Positions 53,072-60,322 of a stretch of DNA of 60,322 nucleotides are shown piece by piece. Within the stretch, counting starts at the first letter, position 1; each line of letters begins with the position of its first letter. The stretch lies in assembly GCA_021200995.1 (NCBI GenBank), contig JAJQFS010000007.1, forward strand, positions 1 through 60,322, read 5' to 3'. The position numbers were made by a program, and so were the translations under genes. Source of the stretch: Lachnospiraceae bacterium (GTDB lineage: Bacteria > Bacillota > Clostridia > Lachnospirales > Lachnospiraceae). The notes under the pieces are model-generated. The model was given only the letters and a program-made list of their open reading frames with translations. It did not search any database and had not been told where the DNA came from.

Positions 53072-53500
53072 ATGTTGATGCCCAGTATTTTTGAAGATGA
53101 TTTTATGGATGACTTTTTCGGAGTTCCGGCAAGAGGACACAGGAGAGAGGACGTAACCGGTTCCCTGATGCAGACCGATGTGCAGGAGAATGAGACAGCT
53201 TACACCGTGACCATGAACATCCCCGGTGTGAAGAAAGAAGATGTCAAAGCCGAGTTAAAGGACGGTTACCTCGTCATCAGTGCTTCCGTCAATACCTCCA
53301 ATGAGGAGAAGGAACAGAACGGCAAATATATCCGCCGCGAGCGTTACCAGGGAAGCTGCTCCAGAAGCTTCTACGTTGGCAAGGATCTCAAACAGGAGGA
53401 TATCAAGGCGAAATTCGAGGATGGCACCCTGAAGCTTTCCATCCCGAAAAAGCAGGCCATCCCGGAGAAAAAGGAAAATAATTATATTGAAATCCTGTAA
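53072..53500 (+). CDS. Small heat shock protein, Hsp20/alpha-crystallin family
   Basis: 142 residues. It holds unfolding proteins in a refoldable state. The alpha-crystallin domain runs from about residue 35 (DVQENETAYTVTMNIPGVKK) to FEDGTLKLSIPKK, with the C-terminal interaction tail after it. AAAGGAGAG precedes the ATG. Its promoter carries CIRCE, placing a small heat shock protein under HrcA. A terminator follows. Confidence 0.95.
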   Translation: MLMPSIFEDDFMDDFFGVPARGHRREDVTGSLMQTDVQENETAYTVTMNIPGVKKEDVKAELKDGYLVISASVNTSNEEKEQNGKYIRRERYQGSCSRSFYVGKDLKQEDIKAKFEDGTLKLSIPKKQAIPEKKENNYIEIL

Positions 53501-53565
53501 TGGATGCAATAAGAGCCTGCAGCGAAAACTTTATTTTGAAAATCCTGAAAAATGAATAAGCAGCA

Positions 53566-53606
53566 GAAATCCCGCGGAGTATATAAAAAGCTCCGCGGGA
53601 TTTTTG
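53566..53606 (+). terminator. Terminator after hsp20
   Basis: AAATCCCGCGGAG and CTCCGCGGGATTT are perfect arms, with TTTTTGCG after. Confidence 0.9.
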
Positions 53607-53762
53607 CGATTCACGAAAACAGAATAATTTCCCTTCTTTTACAGATAATAGATTCAGCAATGCTGCGTTTTCACGCTGCCGGATTTCACGGAGCGAAAAA
53701 GGCCAGCATTCTTATTTCAGAGAAAAAGAAAAAAGAATACCGGATATAGAAGGAGGAGCAAG

Positions 53763-54308
53763 ATGAAAGATACAGGCATTGTGCGCGCCGTGGATGGGCT
53801 GGGGCGGCTGGTGATTCCGAAGGAAATCCGCAGAACCTACCGCATCAAGGAAAATGATTCCATGGAAATTTATACCAATCAGGAGGGCGAGATCATTCTG
53901 AAAAAATATTCTCCGATCAGGGAGCTTTCCGCGTTCGCGAAGGAATACGCGGAGAGCCTGGCCCAGGTCAGCGGTCATGTGGCGGCGATCACGGACAAGG
54001 ACAGCGTGGTGGCGGTGTCAGGGGGACTGAAAAATATGCGCGGCATGGAAATCAGTGACGCGCTTGAAGAGCGCATGAACCGGCGCGAGAGCGTGATGGC
54101 GTCCAAGGGGGAGGAAGCCTATGTGCCGATTTTGAAGGAAATGCCGGGCGAGGCCGAGAGCGTGGCGGTCAACCCGATTCTTTCCGCGGGAGATGTAGTG
54201 GGAAGCGTCTGTCTGATCAGCACCAAAGAAGGGGAGAAGCTTAACGAGGTGGATCAGAAGCTGATACAGGCCGCCGCGGTTTTCCTGGGGAAGCAGATGG
54301 AGGTATAA
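53763..54308 (+). CDS. spoVT: Stage V sporulation protein T
   Basis: 181 residues. An AbrB-type swapped-hairpin DNA-binding domain (GIVRAVDGLGRLVIPKEIRR) is joined to a C-terminal GAF-like domain (ISDALEERMNRRESVMASKG), the two-domain layout of SpoVT. It modulates forespore gene expression under sigma-G. AAGGAGGAG precedes the ATG. It is a single gene between hsp20 and trkA. Confidence 0.95.
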   Translation: MKDTGIVRAVDGLGRLVIPKEIRRTYRIKENDSMEIYTNQEGEIILKKYSPIRELSAFAKEYAESLAQVSGHVAAITDKDSVVAVSGGLKNMRGMEISDALEERMNRRESVMASKGEEAYVPILKEMPGEAESVAVNPILSAGDVVGSVCLISTKEGEKLNEVDQKLIQAAAVFLGKQMEV

Positions 54309-54338
54309 ACGTCGTGAACATGAAGAAAAAAATAGAGG

Positions 54339-54367
54339 TTGCATTCATGACCAAATCAGTATAAAAT
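54339..54367 (+). promoter_or_regulatory. Probable promoter of trkA-trkH
   Basis: TTGCAT, 17 bases, TAAAAT, 110 bases before the trkA start. Confidence 0.5.
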
Positions 54368-54389
54368 TAGGGCTATGTATGATTGAAAT

Positions 54390-54454
54390 GTCCGGGACAG
54401 GTTCATAAAGGGTGCTGCGGTTGACGGCAGCAATTTCAGAGCGTGGTCCCGGAC
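54390..54454 (+). promoter_or_regulatory. Structured leader of trkA-trkH
   Basis: GTCCGGGAC (54390-54398) pairs exactly with GTCCCGGAC (54446-54454) and encloses a smaller GCTGC/GCAGC hairpin. A short T-rich stretch (GCTTCTTTT) and the ribosome site follow. It could be an attenuator. It does not match any riboswitch class that I know by eye. Confidence 0.5.
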
Positions 54455-54476
54455 GCTTCTTTTGGAGGTTTTATAC

Positions 54477-55841
54477 GTGAAGATTATCGTGGCGGGAGAC
54501 GGAAAGCTGGGTTCGAGCGTGACCAGGCAGCTTTCCCTGGAGGGAAATGATCTGACCGTGATCGATCGCAAGGCGTCCGTGCTGGAGAGCAGCGAGGGAC
54601 GCTATGACGTGATGAGCGTTCAGGGCAACTGTGCGGCGATGGATGTCTTAAGTCAGGCTGGCGCGAAGACGGCGGACCTGCTGATTGCGGTGACGGACAG
54701 CGACGAGGTCAATTTATTATGCTGCCTGACGGCTTCCGGTATGAATCCGGGTATACATACGATCGCGAGGATACGGAATCCGGAATATCAGGAGCAGATT
54801 TACAGGATGCGGGATATTTTCGCTTTATCCATGACCGTGGATCCGGACAGGCAGACCGCGCTGGAGATGGAGCGCCTTTTAAAATATCCGGGTTTTCTGC
54901 AGAGGGAACCGTTTGCCCATGGCAGGGTGGAACTCGTGGAGTTAAAGATTGAGAAGGGAAGCAAACTCTGTGACGTCGCGATGAAGGACCTGCACCGCAC
55001 GATCAACTGCAATGTCCTGATCTGTACGGTGGTGCGCAATGACGCCGCGCTCTCTCCTGACGGCAATTTTGTCTTAAAGGAGGGGGACCGCATTTTTATC
55101 ACCGCGGCCACCAACGAGCTGTCAGCCCTTTTAAAGAACCTGAATATCCTGACACATAAGGTCAAAAGTGTCTTAATCTGCGGCGGCAGCAGGTTTGCCG
55201 TCTACCTGACGAAGCTTTTATTAAGAAGCAGCATCGGTGTCAAAATCATCGAGAAAGAGCAGGCCAGATGCGAATATCTGGCGGAGATCCTGCCGAAGGC
55301 GGAGATCATCTGCGGAGACGCGAGCAAAGACTTTCTGCTGGAGGGCGAGGATATTTCCCGCTACGACGCGGTAATCAGCGCCACGGGCTTAGATGAGCTG
55401 AATATGATTATTTCCATGTATGCCCTGCACTGCGGCGTTCCGCAGGTGCTGACGAAGCTGGGCCGCGGCATGGAGGTCAACGGCAGCATCATCAGCAGCA
55501 TGAACCTGGGCAGTACTATCGTGCCCAAAGATTTATGCTGCAATAATATCATCCAGTATGTGCGTGCCATGAAGAATCAGACCGGCGCGGCGCTCGCTGT
55601 TTATTCCATCGCGGGCGGCCAGGCGGAGGCGGTGGAATTTCGTATTGACGAGACCTGCCTGCATTGCGGGGAACCGCTTAAAAAGATTAAAACCCGTAAA
55701 AATGTTCTCGTGGCCTGCCTCTCCAGAGGCTCCTACACCGAAATCCCCAACGGCGACACCTGTTTTCAGGTGGGCGATACTGTAGTGATTGTGGTCAGCG
55801 GCGGCGGTGTCATTTCCAATTTTAATGAGATCTTTGTGTGA
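54477..55841 (+). CDS. trkA: Trk potassium uptake regulatory subunit TrkA
   Basis: About 454 residues from the GTG at 54477, with TTGGAGG eight bases upstream. Two RCK halves are visible: IIVAGDGKLGSSVTRQLSLE with an NAD-binding loop, and SVLICGGSRFAVYLTKLLLR in the second. It forms a cytosolic ring that gates the TrkH channel in response to nucleotides. trkH follows after 12 bases. Confidence 0.94.
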   Translation: MKIIVAGDGKLGSSVTRQLSLEGNDLTVIDRKASVLESSEGRYDVMSVQGNCAAMDVLSQAGAKTADLLIAVTDSDEVNLLCCLTASGMNPGIHTIARIRNPEYQEQIYRMRDIFALSMTVDPDRQTALEMERLLKYPGFLQREPFAHGRVELVELKIEKGSKLCDVAMKDLHRTINCNVLICTVVRNDAALSPDGNFVLKEGDRIFITAATNELSALLKNLNILTHKVKSVLICGGSRFAVYLTKLLLRSSIGVKIIEKEQARCEYLAEILPKAEIICGDASKDFLLEGEDISRYDAVISATGLDELNMIISMYALHCGVPQVLTKLGRGMEVNGSIISSMNLGSTIVPKDLCCNNIIQYVRAMKNQTGAALAVYSIAGGQAEAVEFRIDETCLHCGEPLKKIKTRKNVLVACLSRGSYTEIPNGDTCFQVGDTVVIVVSGGGVISNFNEIFV

Positions 55842-55853
55842 CGGGGATTTGCC

Positions 55854-57308
55854 ATGAATTATAAAATGATCGGAAAATTTATCGGGCAGATCCTCGCGCT
55901 GGAGGCGCTTTTCATGGTGCCGGCCATGCTGATTGGTGTTTATTTCGGGGAAGCCAGAGCCGTGTGGAGCTTTGCGGTAACGATTGTGCTGACCTTTCTG
56001 ACAGGGATGGGGCTGTATCTGTCCGGCCGCGGCAGCAGGAGTGTATTTCGGGCCAAGGAAGGCCTGGTCTGCGTGGGCTTAAGCTGGATTGTCATGAGCC
56101 TTTTAGGCTGCCTGCCATTTTATTTGTCAGGTGAGATTCCGGCTTATATTGACGCTTTTTTTGAGATCGTGTCCGGGTTTACCACGACGGGCGCTTCTAT
56201 TCTGGTCAATGTGGAGGAGCTTTCCAACAGTATGCTCTACTGGCGTTCCTTCAGCCACTGGGTCGGCGGTATGGGCGTGCTGGTGTTCCTGCTGGCTTTT
56301 ATGCCAAGCCGTGAGGAGGGTGGCTTTACTACGCATTTGTTAAAGGCGGAGAGCCCGGGACCGAATGTGGGCAAGCTGGTACCGAAGATGAAGGACACGG
56401 CCTCGATTCTTTATATTCTGTACTGCATTCTGACGGTGCTGGATATTCTGTTTTTGCTGGCGGGAGGGCTGGATTTGCTCAGCGCGGTGTGCATTGCCTT
56501 CGGTACGGCGGGCACCGGCGGTTTCGACGTGAAGGCGGACAGCATCACGGGATACAGCCCCTATATTCAGAATGTCTGTACGGTATTCATGCTGTTGTTT
56601 GGTGTGAATTTCACCTGCTATTATCTGCTGACGCTGCGGAAATTTAAGGACGTGTTTAAAGATGAGGAGCTGCGGACTTATATCGGAATCGTGGTTGGCA
56701 GTATTGCTCTGATTGTCTGGAATCTGCGTGGGTATTACGATACGCTCGCGGAGACTGTGCGTCATGCTGCGTTTCAGGTGGCCAGTATTATCACGACCAC
56801 AGGATATGCGACAACGGACTTTGACCTGTGGCCGAATTTTTCGAAGGGACTTCTGTTGATACTGATGATTATCGGCGCCTGCGCAGGCAGTACGGGCGGC
56901 GGCTTTAAAGTTGGCAGGATGCTCTTAGTGATCAAGTCGGCCAGACGTTCCATCCAGCAGGTGGTCAGCCCCCGTAAGGTAGAAGTGGTACGGTCCAACG
57001 GGTATAAGGTCAGCGAGAAGGTGGTCTCCAGCACCAACGCGTATCTGGCTGCCTATGTGATGATTATCATCGCAAGCTTCCTGCTGGTGTCACTGGATGG
57101 GTTCTCTATCACGACGAATCTCTCAGCGGTGCTGGCCTGTTTTAATAACATCGGTCCCGGTTTTGAGATGGTGGGCGCGACGGGCAATTACAGCGCGTTC
57201 AGTGTGTTTTCCAAGCTGGTGCTGATCTGGGATATGCTGGCGGGGAGACTGGAGATTTTCCCGATTTTGATTTTATTTTCCAAAAATACATGGAGACGGC
57301 GGGTATAG
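55854..57308 (+). CDS. trkH: Trk potassium uptake channel subunit TrkH
   Basis: 484 residues, membrane protein with four pseudo-repeated pore modules. The selectivity filter turns can be read as SGFTTTGAS, GTAGTGGFD, TTTGYATTD and CFNNIGPGF. It moves K+ into the cell with TrkA. The C-terminus GRLEIFPILILFSKNTWRR is the normal end. Stop TAG. Confidence 0.95.
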   Translation: MNYKMIGKFIGQILALEALFMVPAMLIGVYFGEARAVWSFAVTIVLTFLTGMGLYLSGRGSRSVFRAKEGLVCVGLSWIVMSLLGCLPFYLSGEIPAYIDAFFEIVSGFTTTGASILVNVEELSNSMLYWRSFSHWVGGMGVLVFLLAFMPSREEGGFTTHLLKAESPGPNVGKLVPKMKDTASILYILYCILTVLDILFLLAGGLDLLSAVCIAFGTAGTGGFDVKADSITGYSPYIQNVCTVFMLLFGVNFTCYYLLTLRKFKDVFKDEELRTYIGIVVGSIALIVWNLRGYYDTLAETVRHAAFQVASIITTTGYATTDFDLWPNFSKGLLLILMIIGACAGSTGGGFKVGRMLLVIKSARRSIQQVVSPRKVEVVRSNGYKVSEKVVSSTNAYLAAYVMIIIASFLLVSLDGFSITTNLSAVLACFNNIGPGFEMVGATGNYSAFSVFSKLVLIWDMLAGRLEIFPILILFSKNTWRRRV

Positions 57309-57398
57309 AGGCCGTGAATCGTTATTCACGGCACTTGTGATGGTCATATATTCTCGGAACAGATCATACAATGATAAAAAGTGTTCTGAGGGGATTGT

Positions 57399-57650
57399 GT
57401 GAAAGAATATATCGCACAACGGGCGACGACCATCGCTGCCTATATTATAGAAAATAACGCTACGGTCAGACAAGCCGCGAAGGTTTTTGGCGCCAGCAAA
57501 AGCACGGTGCATCAGGATGTGGTGCACAGACTGGTTTTGGTCAATCCGGGGCTGGCGCGGGAGGCCAGGAAGGTGCTGGATGTAAATAAGAGTGAGCGGC
57601 ATATCCGCGGCGGGTTGGCGACGAGGGAGAAGTACCGGCATAAGATGTAG
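57399..57650 (+). CDS. spoIIID: Sporulation transcriptional regulator SpoIIID
   Basis: 83 residues. IENNATVRQAAKVFGASKST and VHQDVVHRLVLVNPGLAREA give the helix-turn-helix of SpoIIID, which switches mother-cell gene expression during sporulation. GTG start with GAGGGGATT upstream. Stop TAG. It is a single gene; the following spacer to trmO has no clear signal. Confidence 0.96.
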   Translation: MKEYIAQRATTIAAYIIENNATVRQAAKVFGASKSTVHQDVVHRLVLVNPGLAREARKVLDVNKSERHIRGGLATREKYRHKM

Positions 57651-57802
57651 TTACATCTGTCCGATTTCACAGCCGGACAGACGGAGACTTAGACTGAGCC
57701 GACGGATTGATGAAAAGAGGCTTTCCCGTACCGCAAAGTCAGAATGGGTGGACGGTTGCGAAAGGTTTCTCAGTGAAAAAATACGGAACTGGAGTAAGTT
57801 AA

Positions 57803-58495
57803 GTGTCCCAGGAAATGAAGACGATTGCAATCATACATACGGATTTCCCGACAAAGTTCGGCGTGCCCAGGCAGAGCGGTCTAGTGGAGGATTTAAAAGG
57901 CCGGATTATTTTTGCACCCGAGTACCGGCAGGCGGAGGCATTCCGCGGACTGGAGGAATATTCCCATATCTGGATTTTGTGGGAATTTTCCCAGGCCAAA
58001 AGAGAGCGTTGGTCCGCCACAGTGAAGCCGCCGCGGCTCGGCGGAAAGGTGCACATGGGTGTCTTTGCTACCCGCTCGCCGTTTCGTCCCAATCCGATCG
58101 GCCTGTCCTGCGTGAAGCTGGATGAGGCGGAGTTCGACGAGAAGCTGGGGCCCGTCCTGCATGTGTCCGGTGTGGACATGGTGGATGGAACACCGGTTTA
58201 TGATATCAAACCTTACCTGCCTTATACGGACTCTCATCCGGAAGCAAGCAGCGGTTTTGCAGGAAATGTTGCAGGCCATGCACTGGAGGTTCGCTTTCCG
58301 GCGGAGGAATTGCAGAAATTCCCAGCTGAGAAGCGTGAGGCGGCCTGTGAGATCCTCAGACAAGACCCCAGACCGATTTACCGCAAAAGCGAGGACCAGG
58401 TGTTTAAACTGGAGTTCGCGGGATGGGATATTCATTTCACGGTGGACGGGGATGTGCTGAAGGTAGTGGAAGTGGTCAGAAGAGAAGGCCGTTGA
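57803..58495 (+). CDS. trmO: tRNA (N6-threonylcarbamoyladenosine(37)-N6)-methyltransferase, TrmO/TsaA family
   Basis: 230 residues. The family blocks FPTKFGVPRQSGLVEDLKGR, GLEEYSHIWILWEFS, GVFATRSPFRPNPIGLS and DIKPYLPYTDSHPEA are complete. TrmO uses S-adenosylmethionine to methylate t6A37 of some tRNAs. GTG start with GGAG nine bases upstream; an ATG four codons on is an alternative. Confidence 0.92.
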   Translation: MSQEMKTIAIIHTDFPTKFGVPRQSGLVEDLKGRIIFAPEYRQAEAFRGLEEYSHIWILWEFSQAKRERWSATVKPPRLGGKVHMGVFATRSPFRPNPIGLSCVKLDEAEFDEKLGPVLHVSGVDMVDGTPVYDIKPYLPYTDSHPEASSGFAGNVAGHALEVRFPAEELQKFPAEKREAACEILRQDPRPIYRKSEDQVFKLEFAGWDIHFTVDGDVLKVVEVVRREGR

Positions 58496-58645
58496 GGGTA
58501 GTTCTGTAATCGAACTGATATCCTGCGTACAGCATTCCAATGAGCCATGAAAGCTGAAAAAGTGTTCAGCAAGGATGGCATAGATAAGGATAGCGGCTTG
58601 GTACAATGAGCGAAGGCGAACCAGAGGGAGTGTGCTCACTCGCGG

Positions 58646-58691
58646 CGGCGCCAGATGTCCTGGGGACGTCTGTTTAGCGCGGACCGTAGTG
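58646..58691 (-). repeat. Dispersed structured repeat, copy C (core palindrome)
   Basis: On the minus strand CACTACGGTCC, then GCGC...GCGC enclosing CAGACGTCC-CCA-GGACATCTG, with one mismatched pair. It matches copies A and B. Confidence 0.65.
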
Positions 58692-58713
58692 AAACGAAGA
58701 ACGGCGAATTGGC

Positions 58714-58734
58714 TCGTGACGTATTTTGTCACGA
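58714..58734. repeat. Hairpin flanking repeat copy C
   Basis: TCGTGAC and GTCACGA around a 7-base loop, 22 bases from the core of copy C, on the side that matches the hairpins of copies A and B. It lies only 40 bases before guaA, so the repeat forms part of the guaA upstream region. Confidence 0.5.
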
Positions 58735-58772
58735 TATTATATACCAGAAGAAAAAGACAGATGGAGGGGTTT

Positions 58773-60320
58773 ATGGACAAGAGAGAAACCGTCATTGTAT
58801 TGGACTTCGGCGGACAGTACAATCAGTTGGTGGCGCGCCGGGTGCGCGAGTGCCATGTGTACTGTGAAATTTATTCTTATAAAACAGACATTGCGAAGAT
58901 TAAGGAAATGGAGCCGAAGGGCATCATCCTGACCGGCGGTCCCAACAGCTGCTACGAGGATGACGCGCCGACCTATAGCCGGGAGCTCTTTGAACTGGGA
59001 ATACCGGTGCTTGGCCTGTGCTATGGCGCCCAGCTGATGCAGCATATTCTGGGCGGCAAGGTGGAGCGTGCTGAGAAGCGCGAATACGGTAAGACAGAGA
59101 TTACGGTTAATACGGATTGTGCGCTGTTTCAGGATGTTCAGGAGCATACCACCTGCTGGATGAGTCACTTTGATTATATTTCCCGTCTGGCGGACGGCTT
59201 TATCTCTGTAGGACATAGTGCTGACTGCCCGGTGGCTGCCTGCGAGAATACGGATCGCGCTCTTTACGGCATCCAGTTTCATCCGGAGGTATTACACACC
59301 CCGGAGGGCACGAAGATGCTCTATAATTTCGTGCGCGGCATCTGCGGCTGCAGGGGCGACTGGAAGATGGATGCTTTTGTCGAGCAGTCAGTGAAAGCGA
59401 TCCGCGAGAAGGTCGGCGACGGCAAAGTCCTCTGTGCCCTTTCCGGCGGTGTCGATTCCTCTGTGGCGGCTGTTTTGCTTTCCAAGGCGGTAGGCGACCA
59501 GTTGACCTGCGTTTTCGTAGACCACGGCCTTTTGCACAAAAACGAGGGTGACGAGGTGGAGGCAGTCTTTGGCTCCTCCGGCAATTACGACCTGCATTTT
59601 ATCCGCATTAATGCACAGCAGCGTTTCTATAATAAGCTGGCCGGCGTCAAAGAGCCGGAGCGCAAGCGCAAAATCATCGGCGAGGAATTCATCCGCGTCT
59701 TTGAGGAAGAGGCCAAAAAGATCGGCGCCGTGGACTTCCTTGTGCAGGGTACCATTTACCCGGACGTGGTGGAGAGCGGCTTAGGCGGAGAGTCCGCCGT
59801 CATCAAATCCCACCACAACGTGGGCGGCCTCCCCGACTACGTTGATTTCAAGGAAATCATCGAGCCCCTCCGCGACCTCTTCAAGGATGAGGTCCGCAAG
59901 GTCGGCTTAGAGCTCGGCCTCCCGGAGTATCTGGTCTTCCGCCAGCCCTTCCCCGGCCCCGGCCTCGGCATCCGCATCATCGGCGAAGTCACCGAAGAAA
60001 AGGTCCGCATCGTCCAGGACGCCGACTTCATCTACCGCGAGGAAATCGCCAAAGCCGGCCTGGACAAGGAAATCAGTCAGTATTTCGCTGCCCTGACCAA
60101 CATGAGGTCTGTTGGTGTCATGGGGGACGAGAGGACGTATGACTATGCCGTGGCGCTGCGTGCTGTCAAGACGGTTGATTTCATGACAGCCGAGTCGGCG
60201 GAGATCCCTTACGAGGTCCTGAACAGGGTGATGAACAGGATTATTAATGAGGTGAGGGGAGTCAACAGGGTGCTGTATGATCTGACGAGCAAGCCGCCGG
60301 GGACGATTGAGTTCGAATAG
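58773..60320 (+). CDS. guaA: GMP synthase (glutamine-hydrolysing)
   Basis: 515 residues, complete. It converts XMP to GMP. The class I glutaminase domain has [11 protein letters not shown] with the catalytic Cys and GIQFHPEV with His and Glu. The ATP pyrophosphatase loop [12 protein letters not shown] and the dimerisation domain ending [10 protein letters not shown] follow. The ATG at 58773 matches the family ([20 protein letters not shown]) with GGAGGGG just upstream; an ATG at 58761 is upstream of that ribosome site. Stop TAG two bases before the window end. Confidence 0.96.
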   Translation: MDKRETVIVLDFGGQYNQLVARRVRECHVYCEIYSYKTDIAKIKEMEPKGIILTGGPNSCYEDDAPTYSRELFELGIPVLGLCYGAQLMQHILGGKVERAEKREYGKTEITVNTDCALFQDVQEHTTCWMSHFDYISRLADGFISVGHSADCPVAACENTDRALYGIQFHPEVLHTPEGTKMLYNFVRGICGCRGDWKMDAFVEQSVKAIREKVGDGKVLCALSGGVDSSVAAVLLSKAVGDQLTCVFVDHGLLHKNEGDEVEAVFGSSGNYDLHFIRINAQQRFYNKLAGVKEPERKRKIIGEEFIRVFEEEAKKIGAVDFLVQGTIYPDVVESGLGGESAVIKSHHNVGGLPDYVDFKEIIEPLRDLFKDEVRKVGLELGLPEYLVFRQPFPGPGLGIRIIGEVTEEKVRIVQDADFIYREEIAKAGLDKEISQYFAALTNMRSVGVMGDERTYDYAVALRAVKTVDFMTAESAEIPYEVLNRVMNRIINEVRGVNRVLYDLTSKPPGTIEFE

Positions 60321-60322
60321 AC

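Noticed and set aside
58496-58772. Guanine riboswitch upstream of guaA
   Set aside because: The conserved purine-riboswitch core sequences are not visible; the spacer is instead occupied by repeat copy C and its flanking hairpin.
57893-58822. Long open frame antisense to trmO and its spacer
   Set aside because: Shadow of trmO codon usage with no domain features.
35788-60320. Whole-genome reassignment of TAG to a sense codon
   Set aside because: Nine genes here end at TAG exactly where the protein family should end (for example fabH, fabZ, trkH, guaA), and glgC-TAG-glgD would become one protein.

Overview
The window looks like a chromosomal segment of a spore-forming Firmicute of class Clostridia, most probably Lachnospiraceae. 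The evidence is sporulation genes (spoVG, spoVT, spoIIID), a glgC/glgD pair, an aspS-gatCAB operon behind a T-box, FabK- and FabT-type fatty acid genes, a CIRCE element, strong AGGAGG-type ribosome binding sites and consensus sigma-A promoters. I cannot name the genus. No rRNA, tRNA, CRISPR array, prophage or intact insertion sequence was seen.

Layout. 1-3.2 kb: a decayed macrodomain/M-class sirtuin locus, two flavin-type oxidase-fold (PPOX) genes and a divergent HxlR regulator, then a gene-poor stretch with a coding scrap and a structured repeat. 3.2-6.4 kb: rpsI-rplM (minus strand) and an unusual ClpX paralogue. 6.4-11.8 kb: a BlaI/BlaR1-like pair under twin operators, an XRE regulator fused to a repeat domain, nagA and a truncated chbG scrap. 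11.9-15.4 kb: a copper module (CsoR operator in the promoter, csoR, copA with a C-terminal CopZ-like domain). 15.6-22.6 kb: an ABC exporter, then T-box-aspS-gatC-gatA-gatB for tRNA-dependent amidation. 22.7-27.4 kb (minus): prs-like gene, DnaI-like helicase loader, DnaD and murC, with a DnaA-box cluster between murC and dnaD. 27.8-35.3 kb: glgC-glgD, spoVG, pth-mfd and a DtxR/MntR-type regulator. 35.4-43.5 kb: fatty acid synthesis operon acpP-accDA-fabH-fabK-fabD-fabG-fabF-fabZ-fabT. 43.8-52.9 kb: a pectin (rhamnogalacturonan) module of membrane AraC sensor, two ABC permeases, lipoprotein binding protein and a leaderless PL11 lyase. 53-60.3 kb: CIRCE-controlled hsp20, spoVT, trkA-trkH, spoIIID, trmO and guaA.

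The most notable observations are in-frame TAG codons in two adjacent core lipid genes (codon 2 of fabK, codon 24 of fabD) whose reading frames are otherwise intact; a bipartite structured repeat present in three intergenic copies with compensatory arm changes; the collapsed macrodomain-sirtuin locus; a T-box whose specifier region reads GAAC, giving overlapping Glu and Asn codons ahead of a probably non-discriminating AspRS and GatCAB; DnaA boxes ahead of the helicase-loader genes; and a regulator fused to a beta-solenoid-like repeat. TAG also ends nine genes here (blaI, glgC, fabH, fabZ, fabT, PL11 lyase, trkH, spoIIID, guaA), so simple whole-genome reassignment of TAG is not supported.
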